Origin: Flavobacteriales bacterium UBA6772
GTDB taxonomy: Bacteria > Bacteroidota > Bacteroidia > Flavobacteriales > Flavobacteriaceae
Length of the DNA stretch: 64,000 bases
Direction: 5' to 3'
Assembly (NCBI GenBank): GCA_905181765.1
Contig: CAJIYW010000005.1
Span: forward strand, 1-64,000
This document shows, one piece after another, positions 1 to 9,912 of the stretch (the first letter of the stretch is position 1; every line of letters starts with the position of its first letter). Both the position numbers and the translations under genes were made by a program. The notes under the pieces were generated by a model. That model ran no database searches, was not told the DNA's origin, and was given only the letters and a program-made list of their open reading frames with translations.

Positions 1-2
1 TA

Positions 3-86
3 GGGAAGCAAGAAAAGGAGGTGATTTCTTTTAATGGGAAAACTAATTGTAATTATTGGGATTATTTAAATGAATCCAAATTTTAG
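3..86 (+). CDS. Possible 3' end of a gene that begins before the window
   Basis: The frame starting at base 3 is open from the window edge to a TAG at 84-86 and gives 27 mixed-polarity residues that look protein-like. It would converge on the esterase that ends at 164. The fragment is too short to assign to a family, and chance openness in AT-rich DNA is possible. Confidence 0.3.
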   Translation, partial: GKQEKEVISFNGKTNCNYWDYLNESKF

Positions 87-163
87 AGTATACTTCAATT
101 TCTAAGCTCAAATATTTGAGGTAATGTTGTTAAATCAATATTTTTATAAGTGAAATATGAATC

Positions 164-1075
164 CTAATCATCAAGAGAGTAAGAGGACAAAAAATCCCAC
201 AGTATTTGATTTGGACTGTTTCCGTCTATGGCACCATTAAACCATACATGACCACCTTTACCCTGTTCTTCGTAATCTGTATATAAAACAACTGATGTAT
301 TTTCGTTTCCTCCTGTATACGATTCACGTACCATGTTACCATCATTGAATTCTATTGTAACGAGATTGGAAGCTGGAATGCCATTATGACTTAACCAGAA
401 ATTCACCACATCGGAAACGGATTGATAATCCTGATTGCCATCGTAAGGGAGTACGTTATCAGAAGTACTATGAAAATGTATGACCGAGGTATACTCGTTT
501 ACATTACATGTTTGTTCAAGCATGATTCCTGACATAATTCCTATTGCCGCAATTAGTTCTCCTTTAGAGCATGCAAGACCATAAGACATCATACCTCCAT
601 TAGAATATCCTGTTGCATATACTTGGGATGAATTAACAGTATATTTATTGCTGATATCTTCGATGAGCTGCTCTGTAAAAAAAACATCATTTTCTTCTAT
701 GTTTTGAATTCCGTTGTCTTCTGGATTCCAGTATACATCTCCTTTTTCGCCAACAACAGCCTGAGGATATGCTACAATGAAATTTTCACTGTCAGCCAAC
801 GAATTTAAATCACCAACTTCGCTTGAAAAATTTGAGGCACAACCTCCATAACCATGAAAATTAATTATCAATGGGCTAGGAGTATTGCTGTCATATGATG
901 CAGGTATATACAAGATGTATTCTCTAGTTACTCCTTCATGTACAATTGTTGTATAGCCAGAATGATTCGTATTGATGCAATTATACTCCTTATCATCTGG
1001 TTTAGTTGTATCATCTTCACGACAACTAAATAGTAGTGCCGTTAAAATTAATAACACAAAAATATTTTTTGTCAT
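164..1075 (-). CDS. Secreted lipoprotein esterase, PHB depolymerase / feruloyl esterase-like (LpqC family)
   Basis: A 303-residue alpha/beta hydrolase. It starts with a lipoprotein signal (hydrophobic residues 5-16, lipobox LLFSC, Cys18), so it is probably anchored in an envelope membrane. An oxyanion-type HGYGG lies at 74-78 and the nucleophile elbow GYSNGG places Ser158 as the catalytic serine. An Asp in STSDNVLPY and a His in GGHVWF near the end complete a plausible triad. This layout fits polyhydroxybutyrate-depolymerase-like esterases that cut ester bonds in polymers or plant phenolics. The substrate cannot be read from the sequence. It stands alone, downstream of a TAnnTTTG-type element. 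Confidence 0.8.
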   Translation of the reverse strand: MTKNIFVLLILTALLFSCREDDTTKPDDKEYNCINTNHSGYTTIVHEGVTREYILYIPASYDSNTPSPLIINFHGYGGCASNFSSEVGDLNSLADSENFIVAYPQAVVGEKGDVYWNPEDNGIQNIEENDVFFTEQLIEDISNKYTVNSSQVYATGYSNGGMMSYGLACSKGELIAAIGIMSGIMLEQTCNVNEYTSVIHFHSTSDNVLPYDGNQDYQSVSDVVNFWLSHNGIPASNLVTIEFNDGNMVRESYTGGNENTSVVLYTDYEEQGKGGHVWFNGAIDGNSPNQILWDFLSSYSLDD

Positions 1076-1125
1076 TGTTCTAAATTTATTCTTTATTTTT
1101 TTATGCTTTTAATTTTGTTCTTAGG

Positions 1126-1133
1126 CAAATGTA
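1126..1133 (-). promoter_or_regulatory. Candidate -7 element TACATTTG for the esterase gene
   Basis: The minus strand reads TACATTTG, which matches the Bacteroidota -7 consensus TAnnTTTG, about 50 bases before the esterase ATG. No clear -33 TTTG was seen. Confidence 0.4.
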
Positions 1134-1411
1134 GAATATTTTGTTTTTATATTTCGTGGAAAAGGAAGTGAACCAGACAAGATGAAGTTTGAAGTAACCA
1201 TATTTGTGTTTGAATTTTTATAATTTTATTTGCATTTTATACTTCTATTGGAGTTTTTGCATGACTGCTCAACGCTTAGTATATGAAACGTAGGGCAATA
1301 AATAAGCATTTTCGTTTCGGGTTATGTACTTAGTCAAATATAAATATTTTGCTTTTATTTTTTCAGTTTTAAACATCAAATTTTATATTTGGCGAACTTT
1401 ATAAATACAAA
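1134..1411. other. Intergenic AT-rich stretch, nothing recognised
   Basis: The gap between the two hydrolase genes (1076-1468) holds the promoter element at 1126 and the terminator at 1412. The rest has no open frame with protein character, no RNA gene and no clear repeat. Confidence 0.5.
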
Positions 1412-1440
1412 AGGGCGTTCGGTTTAGCACCAAACGCCCT
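1412..1440 (-). terminator. Rho-independent terminator after the BAAT-like hydrolase
   Basis: An 8-bp stem AGGGCGTT/AACGCCCT is extended by an inner GGT/ACC pairing. On the minus strand a T-rich run follows it. It lies 28 bases past the stop of the minus-strand gene at 1469. Confidence 0.75.
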
Positions 1441-1468
1441 ATGTTTTATATACATTGTTAGCAACTGG

Positions 1469-2332
1469 CTATTCTGGCGGCAGATGTTTTTCTAAAAAAT
1501 CATATACTAAATTAAATTGCTTTAAAGGTTCTATGTGTCCTCCATTTAGTATTATGTGTTCCTTATAATATTTAAAATCGTTTTCGTTTAGTCTTTCTAT
1601 TATTCTGTTTGACATAAGCGTTGCGGGCCATTGGTCGTCATCTTTACCCGACAGTATTAAAATAGGCCCATTAATATTTTCTACTTGGATTTCTGCTTTT
1701 TTTACAGCTTCTTCATCTTCAAGCATCAAACTATGTGCAGTGTACAAATCTCCTTTTATTGCAGGTGAGATTGTGTTCAACCCTGCAGGTACGTATGAGA
1801 CTTCCTTGTTTTTGTAAGTCCAAGAAGAAGTATTTGCTGACCAAGTAATAGCAGGAAAGCTCACATTTGAAGTAGACATTGCAATAACTGCATTAAAATG
1901 ATTGAATCTACTAGCTAGATTTAATACTAATTCTCCACCACGTGAACCTCCTATAAGTGCTATTTTTGATTCATCTATTTTTGAATTTTTGGCGATACTC
2001 ATTATAGTGTCTGAAATTGCGTCTAATGAAATTCTGTCAAGATTTCTCGGTGTTCCCTCAGCATTGAAGTACCCGATAGCCAAAATTGCATATCCTTTTT
2101 GAATGAGACTGTCCCTTTTTGTTTTCATATGATTTCTATGCCAATCAATAGCACCTTCTGCGCCTCCAAAAGCTACAATCAAAGGTTGATTGTCAGAATC
2201 TCCTAGATATAATATTGTTTCTACAACTCCATGTCGTTTTGAAAGAGACGGCACATAAGTGAATAGAAAAACAAGTCCTGCGACTAAAACTATTGCGATG
2301 ATTAATAGTACTCTTTTGGTTCTTTTCTTCAT
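1469..2332 (-). CDS. Membrane-anchored alpha/beta hydrolase with acyl-CoA thioesterase/BAAT C-terminal domain
   Basis: 287 residues. An N-terminal membrane segment (about 8-26) after a basic start suggests a signal anchor. The rest resembles the BAAT_C hydrolase domain of bile-acid-CoA:amino acid N-acyltransferases and acyl-CoA thioesterases. The nucleophile motif GGSRGGE places Ser130 in the active site. SGKDDDQWPA supplies an Asp and GGHIEP a His. In bacteria such proteins hydrolyse acyl thioesters or esters, and the true substrate is unknown. A TAATTTTG element 18 bases upstream supports this ATG, and a strong terminator follows the gene. Confidence 0.75.
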   Translation of the reverse strand: MKKRTKRVLLIIAIVLVAGLVFLFTYVPSLSKRHGVVETILYLGDSDNQPLIVAFGGAEGAIDWHRNHMKTKRDSLIQKGYAILAIGYFNAEGTPRNLDRISLDAISDTIMSIAKNSKIDESKIALIGGSRGGELVLNLASRFNHFNAVIAMSTSNVSFPAITWSANTSSWTYKNKEVSYVPAGLNTISPAIKGDLYTAHSLMLEDEEAVKKAEIQVENINGPILILSGKDDDQWPATLMSNRIIERLNENDFKYYKEHIILNGGHIEPLKQFNLVYDFLEKHLPPE

Positions 2333-2349
2333 ATCTTTAAATTAAGAAT

Positions 2350-2357
2350 CAAAATTA
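2350..2357 (-). promoter_or_regulatory. Candidate -7 promoter element TAATTTTG
   Basis: The minus strand reads TAATTTTG, 18 bases before the ATG of the BAAT-like hydrolase, matching TAnnTTTG. Confidence 0.5.
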
Positions 2358-2397
2358 CAAAATGAAATTGTCACAACTTTTGATCTATATCAAATAA

Positions 2398-2979
2398 TCA
2401 TTTTTCAGCACGGATTCTACTTAATGTTTCTTGAGTGATTCCCAAATAAGATGCAACCATTCCTAAAGGAATGCGATGATAAATGTCAGAATAAGTTTTT
2501 TGAAAATGAGTATATCTTTCTTTAGCTGATGTAAATCGCATAGAGGTGATACGTTCCATAAAATGACCAAAAACACTACCCATAGATAATCGAGCGTAAC
2601 GTTCCATTTCTGGGAAATTGTCAAAAAGATACACCAGGTCGTTTACGTTTATAAAATATGCATCGGTATTTTCAATTGCATCAATATAATAGATGTCTTT
2701 TTTTCTTTGCATAAAACTTTTGGGTGAATTTACCCATTCATCTATTCCGCAAAAATATTCACTGATTTCCTTTCCATCTTTTAAAAAATATGTTCGTAAA
2801 ATTCCTTTATTGATGAAATAACTTTCTGTACAAACTTGATTTGCATTTAAGACTATTTCTCCTTTTTTGAAAACAATATAATTTAATTTCTTTGTAAGTT
2901 CAGATTTTAGGTTTTCTGAAAGTGGAATAAACTTCTCAAAATGTTCGAGTATATTTTCTGTTATTTCAAAGTTTTTCAA
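2398..2979 (-). CDS. Crp/Fnr-family transcriptional regulator
   Basis: 193 residues. Residues about 20-115 form a cyclic-nucleotide-binding-type beta barrel (FKKGEIVLNANQ, then SYFINKGILRTYF). Residues about 155-193 form a helix-turn-helix with GMVASYLGITQETLSRIR, the usual recognition helix of flavobacterial Crp-like proteins. There is no cysteine cluster like that of Fnr, so an iron-sulphur sensor is unlikely. The ligand is unknown. It sits just upstream of the hydrolase gene in the same direction (66-base gap), so the hydrolase could be its target. That link is inference from position only. Confidence 0.85.
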   Translation of the reverse strand: MKNFEITENILEHFEKFIPLSENLKSELTKKLNYIVFKKGEIVLNANQVCTESYFINKGILRTYFLKDGKEISEYFCGIDEWVNSPKSFMQRKKDIYYIDAIENTDAYFINVNDLVYLFDNFPEMERYARLSMGSVFGHFMERITSMRFTSAKERYTHFQKTYSDIYHRIPLGMVASYLGITQETLSRIRAEK

Positions 2980-3094
2980 TGATTACGGTTTTTTTGAGCT
3001 TGTTGCTAACTGGTTATATGGAGCACAAAGTTCTCGTTTACGGGTATTAATTCCCGGATAAGAGGAACTTTTGTTCCATTTTTAAAACAATAAA

Positions 3095-3127
3095 ACTGCA
3101 TTGGTTTTTATAAAAAACCAATGCAGT
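3095..3127 (-). terminator. Terminator downstream of the ABC ATPase gene
   Basis: A perfect 15-bp inverted repeat (ACTGCATTGGTTTTT and its complement) with a 3-base loop. On the minus strand it is followed by TTTTATTG. It lies about 80 bases past the stop at 3208. Confidence 0.65.
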
Positions 3128-3207
3128 ACGCCTTATTAACGTATTCTAATAAAATTTTGGGGTAGATAATAAATGTATTCTTTTTTCTTAACATAAGAAA
3201 GAAAAAA

Positions 3208-4158
3208 CTATTTTAAAGCAAAAGAAACATGTATTGCTTTGTTTTTTTCTAAATCTGTATTATGATTTAAAAAGACCACTTGGTTTTCAAATACAGCTTC
3301 AATTAACCAATAGGCACCTTTAAAATAAGAATTTAAAACGGTTGCTGTTGTTACAGGAAGCGCAGTATTTGTTGCTAAATTTTCTACAACCTTAATTTGA
3401 TGCGGATATAAGAGTACTTTTTCTTCGTTCAAAACAATATCATTTACATCATCAAACAAAGCGGCAATGTATTTGTTTTTTGGGTTTTTATAAATTTCTA
3501 TGGGTGTATTATTTACTAAGATTTTATTATTGCGAATAATTAATAAGCTATCTGCAAAAGAAAGGGCATCATTTTTATCATGTGTAGCAACAATACAGGC
3601 AATGTTTTTTTCTTTTAGGTAGGCAAACAATTTTCTTCTTAAAGAGTTTTTTTTGAAGTTGTCTATTTGTCCGAATGGTTCATCTAAAAGCAGTAATTCT
3701 GGTTCGTTTGCCAAAGCCCTTGCAATGGCTACACGTTGTTTTTGTCCGCCACTTAAGTTTTTAACTTTGGTGTTTTCAAAAGCTTTCATTTCTATAACCT
3801 CTAGCAACTCTTGTGTTCGTGCTTCGCTTTCTTCAGGATAGAAACGAGAAAGAAATTTTTTAATATTTTCTGCTACAGAAATATACGGCATCAAATCAAA
3901 ATCTTGCGCCACATATTTAAAGAAATCCATTCCTGGCACTAGGTTAAACTTTGGTCCTAAAACCTTATTTTCTTTCCAATAAATTTCTCCTTTTTTTAAA
4001 TTTAATAAACCGTAAATAGCTTTTAAAAGTGTCGATTTACCGCAGCCACTTTCTCCCATTACACATAAGTGTTCTCCTTCTTTTAGTGAGAAGCTGAAAT
4101 TATCTAAAACGGTTTTCTTTTTTGTATATCCAAATGAAATAGAAGTAACTTTTAACAT
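3208..4158 (-). CDS. ABC transporter ATP-binding protein with C-terminal TOBE-like extension
   Basis: 316 residues. The nucleotide-binding domain covers about 1-230: Walker A GESGCGKST at 35-43, signature LSGGQKQR, Walker B LLLLDEPFG, and the switch His in VATHDK. The last 85 residues resemble the regulatory TOBE region of PotA/FbpC-type importers (polyamine, iron, sulphate or molybdate). No permease or binding-protein gene lies beside it, so the partner must be encoded elsewhere or have been lost. A TATTTTTG element (4163-4170 on the minus strand) almost touches the ATG, implying a very short leader. Substrate unknown. Confidence 0.85.
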   Translation of the reverse strand: MLKVTSISFGYTKKKTVLDNFSFSLKEGEHLCVMGESGCGKSTLLKAIYGLLNLKKGEIYWKENKVLGPKFNLVPGMDFFKYVAQDFDLMPYISVAENIKKFLSRFYPEESEARTQELLEVIEMKAFENTKVKNLSGGQKQRVAIARALANEPELLLLDEPFGQIDNFKKNSLRRKLFAYLKEKNIACIVATHDKNDALSFADSLLIIRNNKILVNNTPIEIYKNPKNKYIAALFDDVNDIVLNEEKVLLYPHQIKVVENLATNTALPVTTATVLNSYFKGAYWLIEAVFENQVVFLNHNTDLEKNKAIHVSFALK

Positions 4159-4208
4159 CTTACAAAAATAAGGTATTCTTTACACTCCTGCGAAGGTAGC
4201 AGTTTATA

Positions 4209-4240
4209 AAAAAACCGACACTTTTGTGCCGGTTTTTTTT
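4209..4240. terminator. Orphan bidirectional terminator hairpin
   Basis: Stem AAAAACCG-a-CAC / GTG-c-CGGTTTTT with one internal mismatch and a T-run on both strands. It lies between two gene 5' ends (the ABC ATPase and the truncated monooxygenase), where no transcript should end, so it may mark the end of a gene that has been lost. Confidence 0.55.
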
Positions 4241-4330
4241 ATAAACTTAATATATAATCACTATTGTTAATGCTTAAAAATAGGATATGTTTACCAGATT
4301 CTTACTCTTTCTTCCGGTTTTAAATACATT

Positions 4331-5035
4331 TTGTCACCTTCATGTCATTTAAAAATATCGAAAGACGTTCTACAGATTCATAGCGAACATTATAAAAGTA
4401 CAGAGCAGTTGCAAGATGGTGCTACTTTGGTGGTGGGTGCAGGAGATTCTGGAGTGCAGATTTTAAGTGAAATTTCTAAAACCAATACCCCAGTTTATTT
4501 TTCTGGAAACACAAATATCACTTCGCTTCCGCAAGAAATATTAGGAAAAACATTGTGGTGGTGGTTTCATAAAGTAGGTTTTTTAACCGCCAATAAATAT
4601 TCTTGGATTGGTAAAATGCTTAGTAAAACAGGACAACCAGTAATTGGTACAGATGTAAAAACACTGTTTAAAAAAGAAAACATTACCTGTGTTGGCAGAA
4701 CGTTGGATGCGAATGCGCAAAGCATAACTTTCGAAAAACAAGAAGTAGGCGATATTAAAAATATTGTTTGGGCTACCGGTTTTAAACCAAATTTTAGTTG
4801 GATTGATGGCATTGAGCTAGACGAAAGTAACTACCCTAAAAATTATAGAGGCGTTAGTAAAACGATAGATGGGTTGTACTTTTTAGGTTTGCCATGGCTG
4901 TATACAAGAGGTTCTGCTACTCTAGGTGGCGTGCAAAGAGATGCAAAATATTTAAACACATATCTTTTTAAAAAAGAAACAAAAAAAGCACTCTCGCCGC
5001 ATAGCAGTCTTTTTTATTGGATATACTTCTTATAA
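4331..5035 (+). pseudogene. N-terminally truncated flavin-containing monooxygenase
   Basis: 234 residues that match only the second half of FAD/NADPH-dependent monooxygenases. The NADPH Rossmann motif GAGDSG, the FMO-like WATGFKPNFSWI region and the end (TRGSATLGGVQRDAKYL) are present. The first 100 or more residues, with the FAD-binding GxGxxG, are missing, and upstream of about 4325 the frame no longer resembles the family. The open frame has only a TTG start. I read it as a 5'-deleted remnant. It converges with the peptidase gene, with one base between the stops. Confidence 0.75.
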
Positions 5036-5036
5036 A

Positions 5037-7199
5037 CTAAGATTTAATATTTGCCTTTGGCGGATTAGGCAATTCTTTAAAGCCCATATTAAATAAGGTA
5101 AATCCAAAAATATCTGCATACTGTTCTATGGTTTTGGCAACAGGTGTTCCTGCACCATGCCCAGCATTGGTTTCTATTCTAATTAAAACAGGGCTTTTTC
5201 CTGCTTGTTTTTCTTGCAGTTCTGCCGCAAATTTAAAACTATGAGCTGGCACAACTCTATCATCATGATCTCCGGTAGTTACTAAAGTTGCAGGATAGTT
5301 TGTACCGCTTTTTACATTGTGTACTGGCGAATATCCTTTTAAATAATCAAACATTTCTTTACTGTCATCTGCAGTTCCGTAATCATAGGCCCAACCTGCG
5401 CCTGCCGTAAATGTGTGATAGCGCAACATGTCTAAAACACCAACTGCTGGTAAAGCAACCCGCATTAAATGGGGTCTTTGCGTCATGGTTGCGCCCACAA
5501 GAAGACCGCCATTAGAACCACCACGAATTGCTAAATAGTCTGATGAAGTATATTTTTCTTGAATTAAATATTCTGCAGCTGCAATAAAATCGTCAAAAAC
5601 ATTTTGCTTTTTTAATTGTGTACCCGCATCGTGCCATTTTTTCCCAAACTCTCCACCACCGCGTAAATTAGGCACGGCATATATACCACCTTGCTCCATC
5701 CAAATGGCATTTGTAATGCTAAAACTAGGCGTTAAACTAATATTGAAGCCACCATAACCATATAAAATAGTTGGATTCTTACCATCTAACAAAACGCCTT
5801 TTTTATGCGTAATAATCATAGGAACCTGCGTGCCATCTTTTGAAGTATAAAAAACCTGTTTGCTAGTGTATAATTCTGAATTAAAATCGATACCCGATTT
5901 TCTGTACAATGTATAATTTCCGTCTTTTGGTGAAAACTTGTAAATAGCACTTGGTGTATTGTAATTTGTAAAAGAAAAATACAGTTCGTTTACCGCTGTT
6001 TTTCCACCAAAACCAGAAGCCGTGCCAATTCCTGGCAAAGTAACTTCTCTAATTAAATTTCCGTTAAAATCATATTGCAATACTTTAGAAACTGCATTTA
6101 CCATGTATTTTGCAAATAAATAACCAGCACCTGTTGTTGGTTGCAATACGTTTTCTGTTTCAGGAATAAAATCTACCCAATTTTCTGGAGCAGGGTTTGT
6201 GGCATCTACCGTTACAATTTTCTGATTTGGTGCATTTAAATTTGTCTGTAAATACAAGGTACTACCTCTATTATCTATAACACCAGTATCGCTCTCTACC
6301 GTTGCTATAATTGGTTTTAAAACACTGTTTTTATCAGATAAATCTTTAATAAACAACTTATTTCCTGAGGTAGAAATAGCAGCAGAAACAATTAAATAGC
6401 GATGGTCTTCCGTTAAATAGCCACTTACATATCTGTGTTTTTCTGAAGCTTTTTCGCCAAAAATAATAGCATCTTCTTCTTGTAAAGTTCCTAGTTTATG
6501 ATAATATAATTTGTGTTGATCTGTTTTTGCAGACAATTCACTTCCCTTCGGCTTGTCATAACTAGAGTAATAAAAACCTTCGTTTTTGTACCAAGAAATT
6601 CCAGAGAATTTTACATCTTTTAAAGTATCTTCTTTTATGATTTTATTTACCGCATCTAGAACAATTATTTTACGCCAATCAGAACCTCCTTCAGAAATTG
6701 AATATGCTGCCGTTTTACCGTCTTTAGAAAAACTTAAAGATCCTAGAGAAGTGGTTGCGTCTTTAGAAAAGGTGTTCGGATCTAAAAAAACTTCTTCTGT
6801 ATCTTTTTCATCTTTTTTTCTATAGATAACAGACTGATTCTGTAAACCACTATTCTTAGAAAAATAGGTATAACCTCCTTCTTTGTATGGTGTTCCTACT
6901 TTTTCGTAATTCCATAATTGGGTCAATCGGTCTTTTAATTGCTCTCTGTACGGAATTTTACTTAAATAATCGAAAGTCACTTTATTCTCTGCTTTTACCC
7001 AGTCTTCTGTTTCGGCACTTCTATCATCTTCTAACCACCTATAATTATCGGTAACGGCAGTTCCGAAAAGGGTATCTATAACGGGTGTTTTAGTTGTTTT
7101 TGGGTATTTCAAATTTTTATTATTTGGTTGATTTCCTTCTTGGCAAGAAACAAAAATTGCGCTTACAAAAAGCACTGGTATTAGAAATTTAGTATGCAT
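5037..7199 (-). CDS. Prolyl oligopeptidase family serine peptidase (S9A), lipoprotein
   Basis: 720 residues, the normal length for the family. A lipoprotein signal (FVSAIFVSC, Cys19) puts it in the envelope. The N-terminal half is the seven-bladed propeller, opening with [11 protein letters not shown], typical of prolyl oligopeptidase. The C-terminal half is the hydrolase domain: nucleophile GGSNGG (Ser562), Asp in DHDDRVVP, His681 in AGHG. It should cut short proline-containing peptides on the C-terminal side of proline. A TAATTTTG element lies 22 bases upstream. Single gene, intact. Confidence 0.93.
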   Translation of the reverse strand: MHTKFLIPVLFVSAIFVSCQEGNQPNNKNLKYPKTTKTPVIDTLFGTAVTDNYRWLEDDRSAETEDWVKAENKVTFDYLSKIPYREQLKDRLTQLWNYEKVGTPYKEGGYTYFSKNSGLQNQSVIYRKKDEKDTEEVFLDPNTFSKDATTSLGSLSFSKDGKTAAYSISEGGSDWRKIIVLDAVNKIIKEDTLKDVKFSGISWYKNEGFYYSSYDKPKGSELSAKTDQHKLYYHKLGTLQEEDAIIFGEKASEKHRYVSGYLTEDHRYLIVSAAISTSGNKLFIKDLSDKNSVLKPIIATVESDTGVIDNRGSTLYLQTNLNAPNQKIVTVDATNPAPENWVDFIPETENVLQPTTGAGYLFAKYMVNAVSKVLQYDFNGNLIREVTLPGIGTASGFGGKTAVNELYFSFTNYNTPSAIYKFSPKDGNYTLYRKSGIDFNSELYTSKQVFYTSKDGTQVPMIITHKKGVLLDGKNPTILYGYGGFNISLTPSFSITNAIWMEQGGIYAVPNLRGGGEFGKKWHDAGTQLKKQNVFDDFIAAAEYLIQEKYTSSDYLAIRGGSNGGLLVGATMTQRPHLMRVALPAVGVLDMLRYHTFTAGAGWAYDYGTADDSKEMFDYLKGYSPVHNVKSGTNYPATLVTTGDHDDRVVPAHSFKFAAELQEKQAGKSPVLIRIETNAGHGAGTPVAKTIEQYADIFGFTLFNMGFKELPNPPKANIKS

Positions 7200-7221
7200 G
7201 AGAAGTAGCTTTTATTCTTAC

Positions 7222-7229
7222 CAAAATTA
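7222..7229 (-). promoter_or_regulatory. Candidate -7 element TAATTTTG for the prolyl oligopeptidase
   Basis: Minus strand TAATTTTG, 22 bases before the ATG at 7199, matches the TAnnTTTG consensus. Confidence 0.5.
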
Positions 7230-7372
7230 CTTGATCTCTGCGAAATAATAGCTGTTTTAACAACTTTTAACTTTTGAGATTTGTAACCGAAGTCCGTTTG
7301 TAATGTTTTGATGTTTTTAACGATTAGTTTGACATTGAAAACAATGCAGTATTGCTTTAAAAATTTATTAGG

Positions 7373-7654
7373 ATAGAAAGTTTAACAAAAGAAACGTTTT
7401 TAGAAAAAGTCTTCAATTTTGAAGAAAATAAAGAATGGAAGTTTGAAGGAAAACTAGCCGCAGTATTAGACTTTTATGCAGATTGGTCTGGCCCTTGTAA
7501 AATGATTGCTCCTATTTTAGAAGAGCTAAGTAACGAGTATGAAGGTAAAATAAACATTTACAAGGTAGATACTAGTCTAGAGTAAGAATTGGCAGTTACA
7601 TTTGCCATAAGAAGCATTCCCTTTATGTTTAACAAGCGTTTCATAACATACTGA
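7373..7654 (+). pseudogene. Dead thioredoxin gene
   Basis: The frame translates to a flavobacterial thioredoxin: [17 protein letters not shown], then [21 protein letters not shown], then YKVDTSLE. Four lesions are visible. The expected start ATG is ATA at 7373. The active site is WSGPC instead of WCGPC, removing the first redox cysteine. A TAA at 7583-7585 stands where family members have a coding residue in the DT-x-QEL region. After SIPFMF the sequence diverges and ends at TGA 7652-7654 without the last 25 or so residues. Readable homology across all lesions points to an old, decaying copy. Confidence 0.85.
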
Positions 7655-7858
7655 CGAAAAGGAGGAGTAAGAAATCTGATGTTTTAATAGGCATAAGAAC
7701 TATTTAAATCAAATTCGGTTTCTCAAAATTAAACGTTCAAGCTTTTTTATCTACTTAATTATGTAACAGATGATCGTTTTTAAACATAAATGATTAATAA
7801 ATCGATATATTTGTATCTCTTAAAGGTTATCCTTGTTTGTATTCAAAAACAATCAACA
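7655..7858. other. Intergenic leader region before the adhesin
   Basis: It holds a possible plus-strand -7 element TATATTTG at 7806-7813, about 140 bases before the adhesin ATG. No other gene or repeat was recognised before the tail fragment that begins at 7859. Confidence 0.4.
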
Positions 7859-7936
7859 ATGAATTTTTTGAGGCTATTGTATAATTATGAAAATATCATT
7901 AGAGTTTTTAGATCACATTTCTCATTAATTCGATAA
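7859..7936 (+). pseudogene. Leftover C-terminal tail of a lost T9SS type B adhesin paralogue
   Basis: In frame, 7883-7936 reads NYENIIRVFRSHFSLIR followed by TAA. The giant adhesin ends DTENTPRVYRSHFSLIR followed by TAA. The DNA around the two stops is also nearly the same. This is the last residues of a second gene of the same kind, with the rest deleted. An ATG at 7859 makes a 25-residue open frame, probably not functional. Confidence 0.7.
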
Positions 7937-8879
7937 GTTTCTAAGTAATTTAAAATGAAAACCAAAATTCTTATTTTTAGTTTATTACTTTGTATATGTA
8001 ATTTGCAAATATCAGCGCAATTAAATGACACTATAATTGGAGATGCACTAAATTTAGGGGGTAATTGTTTTTTGATTACACCAGATTTAACCCGCAAAAA
8101 GGAGGCATTTGGTATGATAATCCGATTGATTTTTCAAATGATTTCACCATTTATTATCAAAATAATTTTGGAGATAGAGATGCTAATGGTGCCGATGGTA
8201 TGGCACTCGTTTTTAAAACTACACCAGATGCAGTAATCGGTGAATTAGGTGGATATTTGGTTATGGGGGAATAAATAATAGTTTAATCGTGGAGTTTGAT
8301 ACCTGGCGAAATGGCGACGTAGGAGATCCATTCTACGATCATTTGGCAATAATGAAAAATGGAAATGCTTCTCACAATTCTGCAGATAATTTAGCGGGGC
8401 CAGTTCAGGCAAGTAGTTCAAGTGCTAATATAGAAGATGGTATTTTTCATGATGTAAAAGTACAATGGGATGCTACCGCGCAAGTCTTAAGTGTTTTCTT
8501 TGACTGCGAACTTAGGTTAACGTTAACAGAAGACATCAAGAACACTATTTTTGGTGGAGATAGCAGTGTTTTTTTTGGATTTGTTGGTTCAACAGGTGGG
8601 GCTAGAAATAGGCAAGAGGTTTGTTTTAATTCTATTTCATTTGTTGAGAATCTTGTAGTTCCAGAAAACGAAAATATCTGTTTAGGGCAAGAAATAAATA
8701 TAGATGTTACAATTCCTAGTGGTAATAGTTACAGCTGGAGTCCAACAACCGGGGTAAGCGATGCTGAGATTGCAAACCCAGATTTTTCACCTACTGAAAC
8801 TACAGACTACACCGTTACTATTACTGATAATTGTGGAGAACTAACAAATTATACAGTCACCATTTCGGTCAGTTCAATT

Positions 8880-9912
8880 TCCACCCCAACCTTTGCGCAA
8901 ATAGGAGCTATTTGTGTTGGTGAAAATTTACCAGATTTACCCACTACCTCTGCCAATGGTATTTCAGGAACCTGGTTACCAGCAATTGACAATACTGTAA
9001 CGACGCTATATACTTTTACACCAGATGCAGGTGAATGTTCAACAGACCTTGCACAAATGACGATCACGGTGAATCCACTAATTACGCCAACCTTCAATCA
9101 AGTCGACCCTATTTGTAGTGGCAATGTTTTAGATCCATTACCCCTTACATCGGATAACGGGATTACAGGAACCTGGTTACCAGCAATTGACAATACTGCA
9201 ACGAGGACATATACTTTTTCACCAGATACTACACAATCGGGTCAAGCTTGTGCGATCAATGAAACGATGACGATCACGGTGAATCCACTAATTACTCCAA
9301 CCTTCACTCAAGTAGACCCTATTTGTAATGGAGATGTTTTAGCGGCATTGCCCACTGCATCGAATAACAACATTACAGGAACCTGGTTACCAGCAATTGA
9401 CAATACTGCAACTACGATATATACTTTTACTTCAGACACCACACAATCGGGTCAAGCTTGCGCGGTCAATGAAACGATGACGATTACGGTGAATCCAATA
9501 ATTACACCAATCTTCACGCAAGTAGACCCTATTTGTAATGGAGATGTTTTAGCAGCACTGCCAACTACATCAAATAACAATATTGCAGGAACCTGGTCAC
9601 CAGCAATCAACAATACTGCAACTACGATATATACTTTTACTTCAGACACCACACAATCGGGTCAAGCTTGTGCGGTCAATGAAACCATGACAATTACAGT
9701 GAATCCATTGATTACCCCAACCTTCACTCAAGTAGCTGCTATTTTTAATGGGGAAACCATAGCAGCATTGCCGACTACATCGAACAACGGAGTAACAGGA
9801 ACCTGGTCACCAGCCATCGATAACACGGAAACCACCACCTATATTTTTACACCAGATGCGACAGAGACCTGTGCGATCAATCAAACGATGGAGATCACAG
9901 TGAATCCGATGT
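8880..9912 (+). repeat. Adhesin repeat block 1, five Ig-like units
   Basis: Five units of about 207-213 bases, each reading roughly TPTFTQVDPICNG ... GTWLPAIDN ... MTITVNP. These are the most diverged units, especially the first (QIGAICVGENLPDLP) and the fifth (VAAIFNGETIAALP). Confidence 0.85.

Noticed and set aside
1902..2102. Plus-strand open frame of 66 codons opposite the BAAT-like hydrolase
   Set aside because: It lies fully inside a well-supported gene on the other strand and resembles no protein.
3208..4158. Complete ABC importer operon
   Set aside because: Only the ATPase is present; no permease or binding protein was found on either side.
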